Positions 40,910 to 48,977 of a stretch of DNA of 64,000 bases are shown in pieces. A program made the position numbers and the translations under genes. The DNA is from a virus. The stretch spans positions 62,001 to 126,000 of IMG/VR virus record IMGVR_UViG_3300025133_000029; one strand, written 5' to 3'. Under the pieces are notes generated by a model, which did no database searches, was not told the DNA's origin, and was given only the letters and a program-made list of their open reading frames with translations. Position 1 is the stretch's first letter. Each line of letters begins with the position of its first letter.

Positions 40910-41860
40910 ATGCTTCCTTTTATACGACCCGCACAAGAAAAACAATATGACTATGGCACTCTAATAGACCCGTGGGACTTGCTTTCTAAAGCGATGCCTG
41001 ATGGACAGTTGGGTGATTTTGGTTTTGCCATAAAGGGCATGGCTCGAAAAGAGGAGAGCACTGGATTCCAGCGGAGGTGGATTCGCGGTGTTGCATCAAC
41101 ACCGGATCTTGACTTGCAGGAAGAAACTATTATCCAGAAAGGCTTAGATCTTAGATATTTTCGTCAGTATGGTTTTTTCAATGATGACCATAAGCCGGGA
41201 AATAATAACAAGGTCGGAGAACCCACAGTCGCTACACTTAAGACCGTAAAGAACAAGTCAGGGAAGTCTCTTCTTGGTTTGTGGACAGAGGGTTTTATTT
41301 GGGCAAAAGGACATCATCCTGGCGCAGACCATATATGGGAATTAGCGAAGGCGATGGAGATGAGCGGGTCTCGTCGTCAAATGGCATTCTCTATACAGGG
41401 GAAAGTCCTTCTTAGAGACGGTGGAAGAGTTCTAAAAGCTTGGGTTCAGGATATTGCCATTACACCAAGTCCCATTAATCCTGAGACATGGTTGGAGCTT
41501 GCTCCACAGTTAGCCAAGTCTTTGGACACACCACATGATAGAGATGTTATTTGTAAAAGCATTTCTATAGATCCAGATGCATTTGATGATTCTCCCTCTG
41601 TTGATCTTGGGGAAGCAATGGAGAGTCATAAGGCATTGAGTGTAGCAGGAGGTAGTATCCTGGTGCCTCAGTCATTAGAGGGTACTCGTAACGCAACGTT
41701 TCGATCCTATCCTCCTGGTCATCCCCAAAACAACGAAGCTCCTAGTGAACTTAATAAGAGTTTGGTTTTTGCTTTCAACGAATTTCGTCGTCGCAACTAC
41801 AATGAGCATCGTGCATGGCAGTTGGCTCAAGCCGCAGTGGCTAGAACCATGTTTCTTTAG
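40910..41860 (+). CDS. Prohead protease (HK97/XkdF-like)
   Basis: 316 aa. RGVASTPDLDLQEE (60-73) is the conserved start of phage prohead proteases. His94 in FNDDHKPG and Ser161 in MAFSIQGK correspond to the His/Ser catalytic residues, and IAITPSPINPET (183-194) matches the usual strand after the Ser. Such proteases cut scaffold and capsid precursors during head maturation. The C-terminal ~120 residues are variable and may be a scaffold-like extension with several Lys-Ser pairs. The SD is weak. It is followed by scaffold and capsid genes. Confidence 0.8.
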   Translation: MLPFIRPAQEKQYDYGTLIDPWDLLSKAMPDGQLGDFGFAIKGMARKEESTGFQRRWIRGVASTPDLDLQEETIIQKGLDLRYFRQYGFFNDDHKPGNNNKVGEPTVATLKTVKNKSGKSLLGLWTEGFIWAKGHHPGADHIWELAKAMEMSGSRRQMAFSIQGKVLLRDGGRVLKAWVQDIAITPSPINPETWLELAPQLAKSLDTPHDRDVICKSISIDPDAFDDSPSVDLGEAMESHKALSVAGGSILVPQSLEGTRNATFRSYPPGHPQNNEAPSELNKSLVFAFNEFRRRNYNEHRAWQLAQAAVARTMFL

Positions 41861-41895
41861 TGTATCTCCCCAACCTCACAAGAGGAGAATTTGAG

Positions 41896-43023
41896 ATGTC
41901 CCAACAACCAAACTCGAACACAGCACTCTTGCACAGCATCGATCATCTCGATGACCTGCTGTCCAAGTCCCAGATTGTTACGGGTGGAAATTCCGAACGC
42001 CGAGAATGGGCTGGTTCCCAGCATACGGATGAGAAAACCCCATCCCCGGCTCCTGATGGCACAAGCTATCAACCTGACAAACCTATCGCTCACAAGTCCA
42101 TCGCGGAAATGTCGAATGAAGAGATCCAATCTTTTCTGGAGCTTCGCAAATCTGGACTCCCCAATGTTCGCGCAGCCGAAGCAGAGATTGAGCGCCTTCC
42201 TGGTGTTCACAAGTCTATCTGTGGCGATTGTGTTGGTGTTGGTCAGGACGTGATGCGCAAATCCCGATGTGGAAATTGCGCAGGACACGGTATTGTCTTT
42301 GCTTACCCAGATGCGATGACGGGTCAGCAAGCTATGGCTATCGCAGACAAGTATAACTGTGGTCCCAATAGCATTTCCAAGAGCCAACCTTCCAATGAAG
42401 GTGGTGCTCGAGCGCAAGATCCAGATGCATCCTCGGTTCCTAAGACCATGACTGACTATAACCCCGATAAAAAGGGTGAGACCAGTCAAGATGTGGCAAA
42501 GGGTGGCGGCGAGTGTGACGAAGATCTTCTCCCAGAAGAAGGCGAAGAGTGGATGAAGTCTCTCCGGACTATCCAGAAGGGTCTCCATGCAGCGCTTGCC
42601 AGCTTGAAAGAGCAGGGCGCTCGTTTGGCCCATGTGGAGCAGCTTGCCACAGCGAGTGGGCGAACGACCTCCAATATGGCCAAGAGTTTCTCTGGCTACC
42701 AAGGCAATCCCGATCAGTCTCGTGTTCCCGCTCGTGGTCCCATGGCGCAAGGCCACGGTCTGCAGATAAACCCGCAAGATGTCCAGGTTCTCAACAAGAG
42801 CCAGGGTCCTGGTCTGCAACAGCAGCCCCAGGAAATCTCCCGTGATCAGTGGACAGAGATGAAGAAGTCGGCTACGGCTCTCGTCTATGAAGGCAAACTC
42901 GACCCTGGTGTTGTTTTGCGAATGGACACCGATCAGATGCCTACCCCTGAAATCATGCAAATGATTCAAGAGCGTATGCATGCAGGTCGCCAACAAGCCC
43001 CACAACAGAATTACTACCAGTAG
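41896..43023 (+). CDS. Scaffold-like head protein with DnaJ-type Cys pair
   Basis: 375 aa; ATG after GAGGAG; an ATG at 41860 overlaps the protease stop but is less well placed. CGDCVGVG (109-116) and CGNCAGHG (125-132) are two C-x2-C-x-G-x-G half-sites as in DnaJ zinc modules, likely one Zn site. The rest is polar and Gln/Pro-rich with a helical segment (LRTIQKGLHAALASLKEQ). Ten of its 21 lysines are followed by Ser, an unusual pattern that could mark protease sites. By position between protease and capsid it is the likely scaffold. Codon use is GC-rich, matching the capsid gene. Confidence 0.65.
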   Translation: MSQQPNSNTALLHSIDHLDDLLSKSQIVTGGNSERREWAGSQHTDEKTPSPAPDGTSYQPDKPIAHKSIAEMSNEEIQSFLELRKSGLPNVRAAEAEIERLPGVHKSICGDCVGVGQDVMRKSRCGNCAGHGIVFAYPDAMTGQQAMAIADKYNCGPNSISKSQPSNEGGARAQDPDASSVPKTMTDYNPDKKGETSQDVAKGGGECDEDLLPEEGEEWMKSLRTIQKGLHAALASLKEQGARLAHVEQLATASGRTTSNMAKSFSGYQGNPDQSRVPARGPMAQGHGLQINPQDVQVLNKSQGPGLQQQPQEISRDQWTEMKKSATALVYEGKLDPGVVLRMDTDQMPTPEIMQMIQERMHAGRQQAPQQNYYQ

Positions 43024-43085
43024 TCTCTCTTAGCGTTGCCGCGCTCAGAGAATAAAAAGGCAGGTTTACTTTTCATGAAATGGAA

Positions 43086-43103
43086 TCTTTAGAACTCAAA
43101 AGA
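43086..43103. repeat. Degenerate palindrome copy 15
   Basis: Left half perfect, two-base centre AC, right half TCAAAAGA. Lies 44 bp from intact copy 16, like the pair at 40297/40354. Confidence 0.6.
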
Positions 43104-43127
43104 TCTTCTGGCAAACACAAAGTCAAA

Positions 43128-43148
43128 AATCTTTAGATTCTAAAGATT
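43128..43148. repeat. Dispersed palindrome copy 16
   Basis: Perfect core 43130-43146, the only copy with centre T, 66 nt before the capsid start. Confidence 0.9.
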
Positions 43149-43213
43149 CTAAAAGAAGACGTAGCCTCCTTTTGTCTCTTTAGAAACTCCCTCTTCACTT
43201 AGGAGAAGAAAAG

Positions 43214-44704
43214 ATGTACCCACCCGTCAGTCTTTCTCAATATAACGAGATGGGCTTGCATGGTTTTGGACATGGAACTCGACAGCAAGTCGACGAACTG
43301 AACAAAGCCCTCTCCGCAGGCTACGTCACAGATCGGACCAACATGACAGGCGGCAACGCACTTCGTGTCGAGTCTTTGGAAGAATCTTTGAAGGTTCTCA
43401 CCTTCACCGATCGCCACCTTAAGCTCTGGCCCAAAATCCACAAGAGCCCCGCGTACTCCACTGTAGAAGAATACAATCAGCTTACGAGCTATGGGAATGA
43501 TTTCTACGGTCCCTTCATTGGAGAGGGACAAACTCCTCAGTCGAATGACTCCAACTTCCAGCGTAAAACTGCGCTCGTGAAGTTCATGGGCACGACCCGA
43601 GAAGTTTCACACCAAGCCACTCTCGTCCATCCAGCACACGGTGACTTGATTGCGCTCGAGAACCAGAACGGAATCATGTGGCTCCTTCGCCAGATTGAAG
43701 TCTTCTTGTTCAAAGGAAATCGAAACCTCGCCTTCAGTGGTGAGAGTGTGATGTTCGATGGGCTCGATCAACTGATCGATTCGAGCAACTATCTCGACGT
43801 TGAGGGTTCCCCTCTTCAAGAGAGCGACTTCGAAGAAGCCAGCAACCTGCTCGCCGAAAACTACGCCTTCCCCACTGACGCCTTCCTCGGCTTCCGTCCC
43901 ATGTCGGACCTCGTGAAGACCTTCTATCCCCGCCATCGTGTGCAGCTTCCTTCCCCCACGGATGGTCGCATTGGACAAGCCGTAACAAGCATGTCCACAC
44001 AAGCGGGTGTGTTGAACTTCAACGCAGACGTCTTCATCCAACGACCTGAGACTGCTCCCGACACTGTTCGCGGTCCCTCCACTATGGTCCCCACCGCTCC
44101 TGCAGGATTCTCGACCCTCGCGGTTACCGTTTCGACAGACGGTGAATTCGATAAGAGCCAGGGTGCCGACGACGCCGTTTATGGATACAAGGTCTCGGCC
44201 TGTAACCAGTATGGCGAATCCGTGGCCTCTGTTGCCGCGATTACCCCCACCCTCACGGGCGCAAACGCAGAGGCGGGGCACGTCATCACCTTCGTCATCA
44301 AAAACGCCGCAGCGCTCACCAATCCTCCCGAATACTTTAACGTGTATCGGACCCTCGCTCTGACTGCGACGACAACCTTGTCCGACGTTCAAGCTCTCTC
44401 CGCTCTCGCGTTCTCTCGTATTCTTCAGGTCCGCGCACGATCCCAGGCCGCAAACGGTTTGACTCCTGCCTCTCCTGGTGTTGAGACAGACAAGAACCAA
44501 TTCATGCCATTCACGGAGATGGCCTACGTTGGAGAGCTTTCTCCGCAGGTGATAACTTGTCGCCAATTGGCTCCTCTGATGAAGATCGACCTTGCCCTCC
44601 AAGGACCCGTCTATCGTTGGATGATCTTGGCGTACATGGTCCCGATTCTCTTCGCTCCGCTGAAGTTCATGAGAATTCTGAACATCGGTAGATTGGGTAG
44701 CTAG
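43214..44704 (+). CDS. Major capsid protein
   Basis: 496 aa; start after TAGGAGAAG. The N-terminal 200 residues look like an HK97-type capsid N-arm and P domain (LRVESLEESLKVLTFTDRHLKLWPKI, in parts; then YGNDFYGPFIGEG). About residues 290-400 contain an Ig/FN3-like insertion (AGFSTLAVTVSTDGEF, VYGYKVSACNQYGES, PPEYFNVYRTL), common on capsid exteriors. The C-terminus returns to an A-domain-like segment ending ILNIGRLGS. Position after protease and scaffold, GC-rich biased codons and a strong terminator directly downstream all fit the most expressed late gene. Confidence 0.8.
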   Translation: MYPPVSLSQYNEMGLHGFGHGTRQQVDELNKALSAGYVTDRTNMTGGNALRVESLEESLKVLTFTDRHLKLWPKIHKSPAYSTVEEYNQLTSYGNDFYGPFIGEGQTPQSNDSNFQRKTALVKFMGTTREVSHQATLVHPAHGDLIALENQNGIMWLLRQIEVFLFKGNRNLAFSGESVMFDGLDQLIDSSNYLDVEGSPLQESDFEEASNLLAENYAFPTDAFLGFRPMSDLVKTFYPRHRVQLPSPTDGRIGQAVTSMSTQAGVLNFNADVFIQRPETAPDTVRGPSTMVPTAPAGFSTLAVTVSTDGEFDKSQGADDAVYGYKVSACNQYGESVASVAAITPTLTGANAEAGHVITFVIKNAAALTNPPEYFNVYRTLALTATTTLSDVQALSALAFSRILQVRARSQAANGLTPASPGVETDKNQFMPFTEMAYVGELSPQVITCRQLAPLMKIDLALQGPVYRWMILAYMVPILFAPLKFMRILNIGRLGS

Positions 44705-44747
44705 GTAAAAGCTTTCCCAATCTAGGGACTCTCGTAAGAGTTCTCTA

Positions 44748-44785
44748 AAAGCCTCCCCTGATATTAGTCGGGGGAGGCTTTTTTG
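44748..44785 (+). terminator. Strong terminator after capsid gene
   Basis: AAAGCCTCCCC / GGGGAGGCTTT, 11-bp stem with a 12-nt loop, then T run. A smaller hairpin (ACTCT/AGAGT, 44728-44741) precedes it. Confidence 0.9.
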
Positions 44786-44849
44786 TTCGTGGGAATGAAA
44801 ATCATGGCATTATATATGAACGGTTTTTCTATAAGAAGCGGGGCTTAGC

Positions 44850-45227
44850 GTGATTGATTTATATGATCCAGACTATTTTCAACCTTTCCCCGTGTTGTTA
44901 TCTGTTGAGTTGTTGTCTATTCCTGGTGATTCGGAAGAGAAACAAGAAGGTGATGTCGAGTATTGGAAGTTATCTGTGGGGTGGGTGGATCGTGTGTATA
45001 CGTATACGATGAGGGTGGAGTATCTAGATTTTGATGGGACTGTTGGGGGATGTTCTTCGGGGTGTAATTGTATTGTTGAGGATTATTGGAAGAGAGGGTT
45101 GAGAGGGGCGTGGTCGACGATGGAGTCGGCTTTGATTTTTGTGGCATCGAGGGTGTGTAGAGGGGTGATAGACTTGCCTGTATTGATTAATCCTCAGTGG
45201 AGTTTTTGGAGTTTCAAGGTTTCTTAG
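44850..45227 (+). CDS. Unknown protein, 125 aa
   Basis: 125 aa from a GTG start with a modest SD (AAGCGGGG). Acidic, aromatic-rich, with CSSGCNCIVEDYW (three Cys close together). Not recognised. It overlaps the convergent gene ending at 45214 by 14 nt. Confidence 0.5.
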   Translation: MIDLYDPDYFQPFPVLLSVELLSIPGDSEEKQEGDVEYWKLSVGWVDRVYTYTMRVEYLDFDGTVGGCSSGCNCIVEDYWKRGLRGAWSTMESALIFVASRVCRGVIDLPVLINPQWSFWSFKVS

Positions 45228-45495
45228 TGGAGTTTTGAAGAATAAGTTCAAGGAGAGAGTTAGTGTCGGCCACATAGGCAGAAATAACATATTGAGGTGG
45301 AATGTTGTCAGAGAGCGATCCATCTCTATACCAAATACCATTACATCGTTTCCATTCGATGTTCTCATGAATGATTGTATATGTTCGGTGTGAGGCTTTT
45401 CCCGAAAAGGAACCACTCGGTTTTCTTTTCGAGGTGGAGTCTGTGATTCGATGCTTGGACATTGTTGTGGAGTCTGTGATTCGATGCTTGGACAT
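45214..45495 (-). CDS. Small protein with duplicated start segment
   Basis: 93 aa. The N-terminus is a tandem 11-aa duplication (MSKHRITDSTT then MSKHRITDSTS), so two possible ATGs exist (45495 and 45462); neither has a good SD. The C-terminal ~70 residues (IHENIEWKRCNGIWYRDG) look folded. Starts 10 nt after the gene at 45506, suggesting coupling. Function unknown. Confidence 0.45.
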   Translation of the reverse strand: MSKHRITDSTTMSKHRITDSTSKRKPSGSFSGKASHRTYTIIHENIEWKRCNGIWYRDGSLSDNIPPQYVISAYVADTNSLLELILQNSTKKP

Positions 45496-45499
45496 TGTT
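45434..45499. repeat. 33-bp perfect tandem duplication
   Basis: Two identical 33-bp units (45434-45466, 45467-45499) at the 5' end of the minus-strand gene, duplicating its start codon in frame. Confidence 0.95.
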
Positions 45500-45505
45500 G
45501 TGGTT

Positions 45506-45688
45506 TTATTTCTTTTTGTATTTACGGGGCCAGTATTTTTCTTTAGTGCTTCCGAGTTCTTTTTGTAGGTAGAGATAGTATGTATATTCTGGGTCCAAAT
45601 TATCGAGGGTAGTTTGGCCTCCAAAAATGGTGTCAGGATCCACGGATTTCCTAACGTTTTCTATGTCTTCTATGGTTTTGTCTTTCAT
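45506..45688 (-). CDS. Small protein, 60 aa
   Basis: 60 aa; ATG 9 nt after AAGGA. Charged and helical with a YTYYLYLQKEL aromatic stretch and a basic end (KEKYWPRKYKKK). Three nucleotides after the gene at 45692. Unknown. Confidence 0.5.
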   Translation of the reverse strand: MKDKTIEDIENVRKSVDPDTIFGGQTTLDNLDPEYTYYLYLQKELGSTKEKYWPRKYKKK

Positions 45689-45691
45689 TGC

Positions 45692-46267
45692 TTACATTCC
45701 TTGTTGTTCTGATTCGATGCGAAGTTTCTCGAGATGGTCTTGTAGGTTTGAGAAGGATCTCCATCCAGCCTCTGTGAGGTCCCTCCCGTAGACTTCGCCC
45801 CTTGGCTTTATGGGTTGCCATCCTTCGTCACAGAATAGCCTGAAGTGCCATGTTATTGGTCTGTTTGGCGTTAGGCTCATAAGGACTTCGTATGGGTCAC
45901 GTCCATCTATATTCATGGGAGGTTCGGACCAGACCCACTTTGCGTAATTTCCATAGAAAGCCTTTACCCACTTTTCAGAGAGGGGAAAGTTATGTGGTGC
46001 AGGATCCATGGTTTGGGGATCGAAGTAGCTTAGAGAGAGGTGGTAGCATCTTTCGTAGTCGGGGTTTTTCCACCATCCACTGCTATGGTATCCGATGTCT
46101 CTTGTGAAGACGAGGCATGTTCCGGTTCTATTGCAGAGTCGTCTGGAGCTTTGGATAATTCGTCGGTTTGCGGGTCCTGGATGTCCGTTATAAGTAAACC
46201 GTTGTGAGTACAGTCGAAGTTCGTGAATTAGAAGTGGGTCGACTTCTTGGGATCTTATAATGTGCAT
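45692..46267 (-). CDS. Unknown protein, 191 aa
   Basis: 191 aa; Trp/Tyr/His-rich (YHSSGWWKNPDYERCYHLSL, FYGNYAKWVWSEPPM), suggesting a compact fold. No family recognised. Start lies 17 nt downstream of palindrome copy 17; likely first gene of the 46267-45214 transcript. Confidence 0.55.
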   Translation of the reverse strand: MHIIRSQEVDPLLIHELRLYSQRFTYNGHPGPANRRIIQSSRRLCNRTGTCLVFTRDIGYHSSGWWKNPDYERCYHLSLSYFDPQTMDPAPHNFPLSEKWVKAFYGNYAKWVWSEPPMNIDGRDPYEVLMSLTPNRPITWHFRLFCDEGWQPIKPRGEVYGRDLTEAGWRSFSNLQDHLEKLRIESEQQGM

Positions 46268-46283
46268 AAAATGCTCCCTCGCG

Positions 46284-46304
46284 AATCTTTAGAGTCTAAA
46301 GATT
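46284..46304. repeat. Dispersed palindrome copy 17
   Basis: Perfect core 46286-46302 (centre G) plus AA/TT, between two minus-strand genes and 17 nt before the start at 46267. Confidence 0.9.
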
Positions 46305-46321
46305 GAGAAAATGGATAGTTT

Positions 46322-46702
46322 TTATTCTTCAGTTTCTTCTTGTAGTTCTTTGCATCCGCAGCATTCGATTAGTTGAATATGCAGTGTGCCATCTCTGTCT
46401 ACAGAGATTTTGGCGTCGAGTATTTGTTCTCTCCTTGTTTTGGTTTGTGCTTCGATGAGACCTTCTGGGGCATTCTCTTCGAGTGGTACGTAGCCTGCTT
46501 CATATCCCCATAGACGATTGAGTTGCATGTTTAGCTCTCGACGTACTTGGGGTGTTATGGCTAAAGAGAGACCCGTGCTATACCCTTTGGAGCATTCGCT
46601 TAAAAGGATGTAGCCCTTCTTCCATCTTCTTTTTGATTTCCTGTTATATTTCTTCCATAGCGCGGCTATTTCGGGATGATTTAGATCGGGTAGTTCTCTC
46701 AT
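46322..46702 (-). CDS. Unknown protein, 126 aa
   Basis: 126 aa. Basic N-terminal third (WKKYNRKSKRRWKKGY), beta strand with DRDGTLHIQLIECCGCKEL near the C-terminus (C-C-x-C). One nucleotide after the gene at 46704, so translationally linked. Unknown. Confidence 0.55.
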   Translation of the reverse strand: MRELPDLNHPEIAALWKKYNRKSKRRWKKGYILLSECSKGYSTGLSLAITPQVRRELNMQLNRLWGYEAGYVPLEENAPEGLIEAQTKTRREQILDAKISVDRDGTLHIQLIECCGCKELQEETEE

Positions 46703-46703
46703 T

Positions 46704-47048
46704 TTACTCTTGACCCTGTTGAGCCCATCGTGGTTGAGGCCATCGTGAAAAAAGTCTTATTTGTGGGTCACTGAAGGTTACTATGGTAAATGGCCGATCG
46801 TATCCCTTCACCCTGGCATACTGCTCCAGGCCCAACTCACTCCGCTGGATGTGGTCACTAATGGGGCGGTCACCGAGATATTTTCCAACAAGATCGAGCG
46901 CCCTTCTTATGGAGAAAGAGGTTAGTACTTTTTTTGGGATCTCACCTCTATATTTCCTGCCATCTTTCCACCACGCTCCATCCCAGTGAGTCCAAAGGTT
47001 TCCCTCGAATTGGAAGAAGAATCGTCCGTCAAAATAGCCGTGGAACAT
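46704..47048 (-). CDS. Unknown protein, 114 aa
   Basis: 114 aa from the ATG at 47048, chosen because AGAGGA lies 10 nt upstream, directly after the stop of the gene at 47065; longer starts lack an SD and overlap that gene. Beta/aromatic N-terminus (MFHGYFDGRFFFQFEG, LWTHWDGAWWKDG). Unknown function. Confidence 0.5.
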   Translation of the reverse strand: MFHGYFDGRFFFQFEGNLWTHWDGAWWKDGRKYRGEIPKKVLTSFSIRRALDLVGKYLGDRPISDHIQRSELGLEQYARVKGYDRPFTIVTFSDPQIRLFSRWPQPRWAQQGQE

Positions 47049-47064
47049 AACGAGTCCATCCTCT

Positions 47065-47394
47065 TTACATGGGAATAAGGGAACCATCATCTTGTTCAAC
47101 AAAAAAGACAACCAACGCGGGAGTTGTCTCTCCGTCCCAAGGGAAGTCTGCTTGGATGCAGAGTCGCGCTTCTTTTGAGTGTGACTCTGCATCTATTTTT
47201 TCTTTTATAGAATGACATTCTTGGATGGCTTCTTCGCGAGAATCAAATCCGTTAGTGTGGTGTCCTTTTGACTTGTGACGAATGGGCTTATCTGCAGATG
47301 GAGGTCCAGGAAGGGGAGACTCTCTAAAGATTATAGGGTGAAAGCGATTTGTTGTGGTGTTGTGAAGGTTTCCAACAATCGGGTTAAGAAGCAT
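47065..47394 (-). CDS. Unknown protein, 109 aa
   Basis: 109 aa; His/Pro-rich N-terminal half (RHKSKGHHTNG) and a C-terminal alpha/beta segment (REEAIQECHSIKEK, TPALVVFFVEQDDG). Unknown. Confidence 0.5.
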   Translation of the reverse strand: MLLNPIVGNLHNTTTNRFHPIIFRESPLPGPPSADKPIRHKSKGHHTNGFDSREEAIQECHSIKEKIDAESHSKEARLCIQADFPWDGETTPALVVFFVEQDDGSLIPM

Positions 47395-47450
47395 TCGCTA
47401 TTCTCCAAATTGAGAAAGTTTCCTGTGTTTCAGTTGGTTTTTTGAATATT

Positions 47451-47822
47451 TTAGGTGGGGTCTTCTTCGTCGTATTCGGGGGTTTCATTGTGCAGGAATT
47501 CTTCCATTCCAGTTTCAAGGATTCGCCCTATTTTCATCAAACCTATCTCTATTGATTCTCCAATTTTATTACCTGCGTATTTGAAGACAGATTGTCCAAG
47601 ACTTCCCATAGTGAAAGCTCTTGCGATTTTAGCAAGAGGGTTAGTTGCGGCAGTGTCAGATCGCCCCAGGCTTTGATTGATGCTTTCGGCTAATCCATCG
47701 ACAGAGGATGCCATTTTTACCCCGACTTTTTCAACAGCATCGGCCAGCAAGGCAATCGCATAAGCTTCTTGGGATGTCACATGGGGTCCGGACTCTTGTA
47801 GTTTTTCAAGATTACTCTTCAT
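47451..47822 (-). CDS. Small helical protein, 123 aa
   Basis: 123 aa from ATG 47822 (8 nt after GAGG), overlapping the upstream gene by 11 nt; longer starts overlap more. Helical and Ala/Gly-rich (AIALLADAVEKVGVKM, GLAESINQSLG) with an acidic end. Unknown. Confidence 0.5.
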   Translation of the reverse strand: MKSNLEKLQESGPHVTSQEAYAIALLADAVEKVGVKMASSVDGLAESINQSLGRSDTAATNPLAKIARAFTMGSLGQSVFKYAGNKIGESIEIGLMKIGRILETGMEEFLHNETPEYDEEDPT

Positions 47823-48087
47823 TCTTCTTCTTTCCTCGGGTGTAACGAAAACGAGGGATGGGATTGTCAAGAATATCTTGGACCCACTGTGGGCGTTTTC
47901 GTCTTTGTTGGAGTTCTTCTTTTTCGGAGAGAGTTATCCAGAACAACTTCTCTACTTCTGGCATTTTGTCCCATTCTTTTTCCCATATTTTATGGGGTAT
48001 GCCTTTTATTCCTTTGTGTGGGTTTGCTTTGGCAAAGTTGATTTGGTGTTCTATAAAACAAAATTTGGCTTTTGTTTCATTTTCCAT
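47812..48087 (-). CDS. Small basic protein, 91 aa
   Basis: 91 aa, Lys/Trp/Pro-rich (GIKGIPHKIWEKEWDKMPE). Ends in an Arg/Lys-rich tail. Coupled to the gene at 47822. Unknown. Confidence 0.5.
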   Translation of the reverse strand: MENETKAKFCFIEHQINFAKANPHKGIKGIPHKIWEKEWDKMPEVEKLFWITLSEKEELQQRRKRPQWVQDILDNPIPRFRYTRGKKKNEE

Positions 48088-48129
48088 GGATTGAGTGTTC
48101 TCTTTATTTGAAGATGTGGAGAGTGGGTT

Positions 48130-48972
48130 TTACTTTTGGTCTCGAATCCATTTTCTGTGTCTAGATGTGTTGCATGATGTGGATGTTCCATATCTGAGGG
48201 ATCGGAGGGCAACACTCCTAGTCGTTCCGCAAACACACATACATCGTATATAGCGGCGTCCCTTTTTTTTTCTCTTTAGTTCTCGGACAACAGTCCATTG
48301 ACCAATAACTGTTCCTTCTTCAATAAGGACTCGACGGCTTCTTCGACATCCGCAGGATGCGGGATATCTTCTAGTATTTTCGATGCTCTGGAGCTGCTGA
48401 ATTTGTGCGGCACTCTTGGTAAGTGTTGTGCCGCATTCGCAAGTACAGTTCCACAGGAGTTCATCCGAGTCGAAAACTCTTTCGTTGATTGTGAGCAGCC
48501 CGAAAACAGTTCCACAGTATTCCCTGGCGTTATGGTGTTCCTGGCATTCTCCGCAAGAGCGGGAGAGTCCCTGTCTTAGATTGCCAAGCCCAACGCCTTT
48601 CTCTTTTCCGCATGAACATCTGCATAAAAAATACCGCATGTTTTTTTTCTTTTCTATTTCTTCAATAACTGTCCAATGGTTATAGGAGTCCCCTGGGGAA
48701 ATTGTTAATTTTTCTTTATTGCCTTGGCCTTTTATGCACCCACAAGACTGTGTTCTTCCATTGCGAAGGTTGGAGTGTATCACTTCTGTGCTATTGCCAC
48801 ATTCACAAACACAAACGGCATAATACCGCCGCTGTACTTGTTTTGGTGAACAATACCTAGAGATGCCGACTTGAGTGACGGTGAGCATGTTTATTTTTTG
48901 CCCCAAGATTTCTAAGTGGCTTGGGAGTGGTTCTCTTTCTTCTCGTTCTTGCCAAGCAATGTCTTCTGTCAT
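48130..48972 (-). CDS. Four-unit zinc-ribbon DNA-binding-type protein
   Basis: 280 aa. Four repeats each start C-x-C-x-C-G and end S-C-G-C or similar ~20-30 residues later (CVCECGNSTEV; CRCSCGKEK; CTCECGTTL; CMCVCGTTR). Each is probably a small zinc-binding unit of the kind attached to phage HNH and homing-type endonucleases. No nuclease domain is present, so it may be a stand-alone DNA-binding protein or a nuclease remnant. The last unit has lost the closing CGC (SCNTS). ATG 48972 follows the upstream stop by 5 nt. Confidence 0.6.
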   Translation of the reverse strand: MTEDIAWQEREEREPLPSHLEILGQKINMLTVTQVGISRYCSPKQVQRRYYAVCVCECGNSTEVIHSNLRNGRTQSCGCIKGQGNKEKLTISPGDSYNHWTVIEEIEKKKNMRYFLCRCSCGKEKGVGLGNLRQGLSRSCGECQEHHNAREYCGTVFGLLTINERVFDSDELLWNCTCECGTTLTKSAAQIQQLQSIENTRRYPASCGCRRSRRVLIEEGTVIGQWTVVRELKRKKKGRRYIRCMCVCGTTRSVALRSLRYGTSTSCNTSRHRKWIRDQK

Positions 48973-48977
48973 TGTCT

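Noticed and set aside
41857-43005. 382-codon antisense open frame under the scaffold gene
   Set aside because: No SD; it is a by-product of the biased codons of the sense gene, which carries the DnaJ-type Cys motifs and fits the operon.
43607-44602. 331-codon antisense open frame under the capsid gene
   Set aside because: Same reason: a shadow of the GC-rich capsid gene, without SD or recognisable domain.
47314-47332. Possible 23rd palindrome copy
   Set aside because: Only the right half (TCTAAAGA) is present; the left side does not match.
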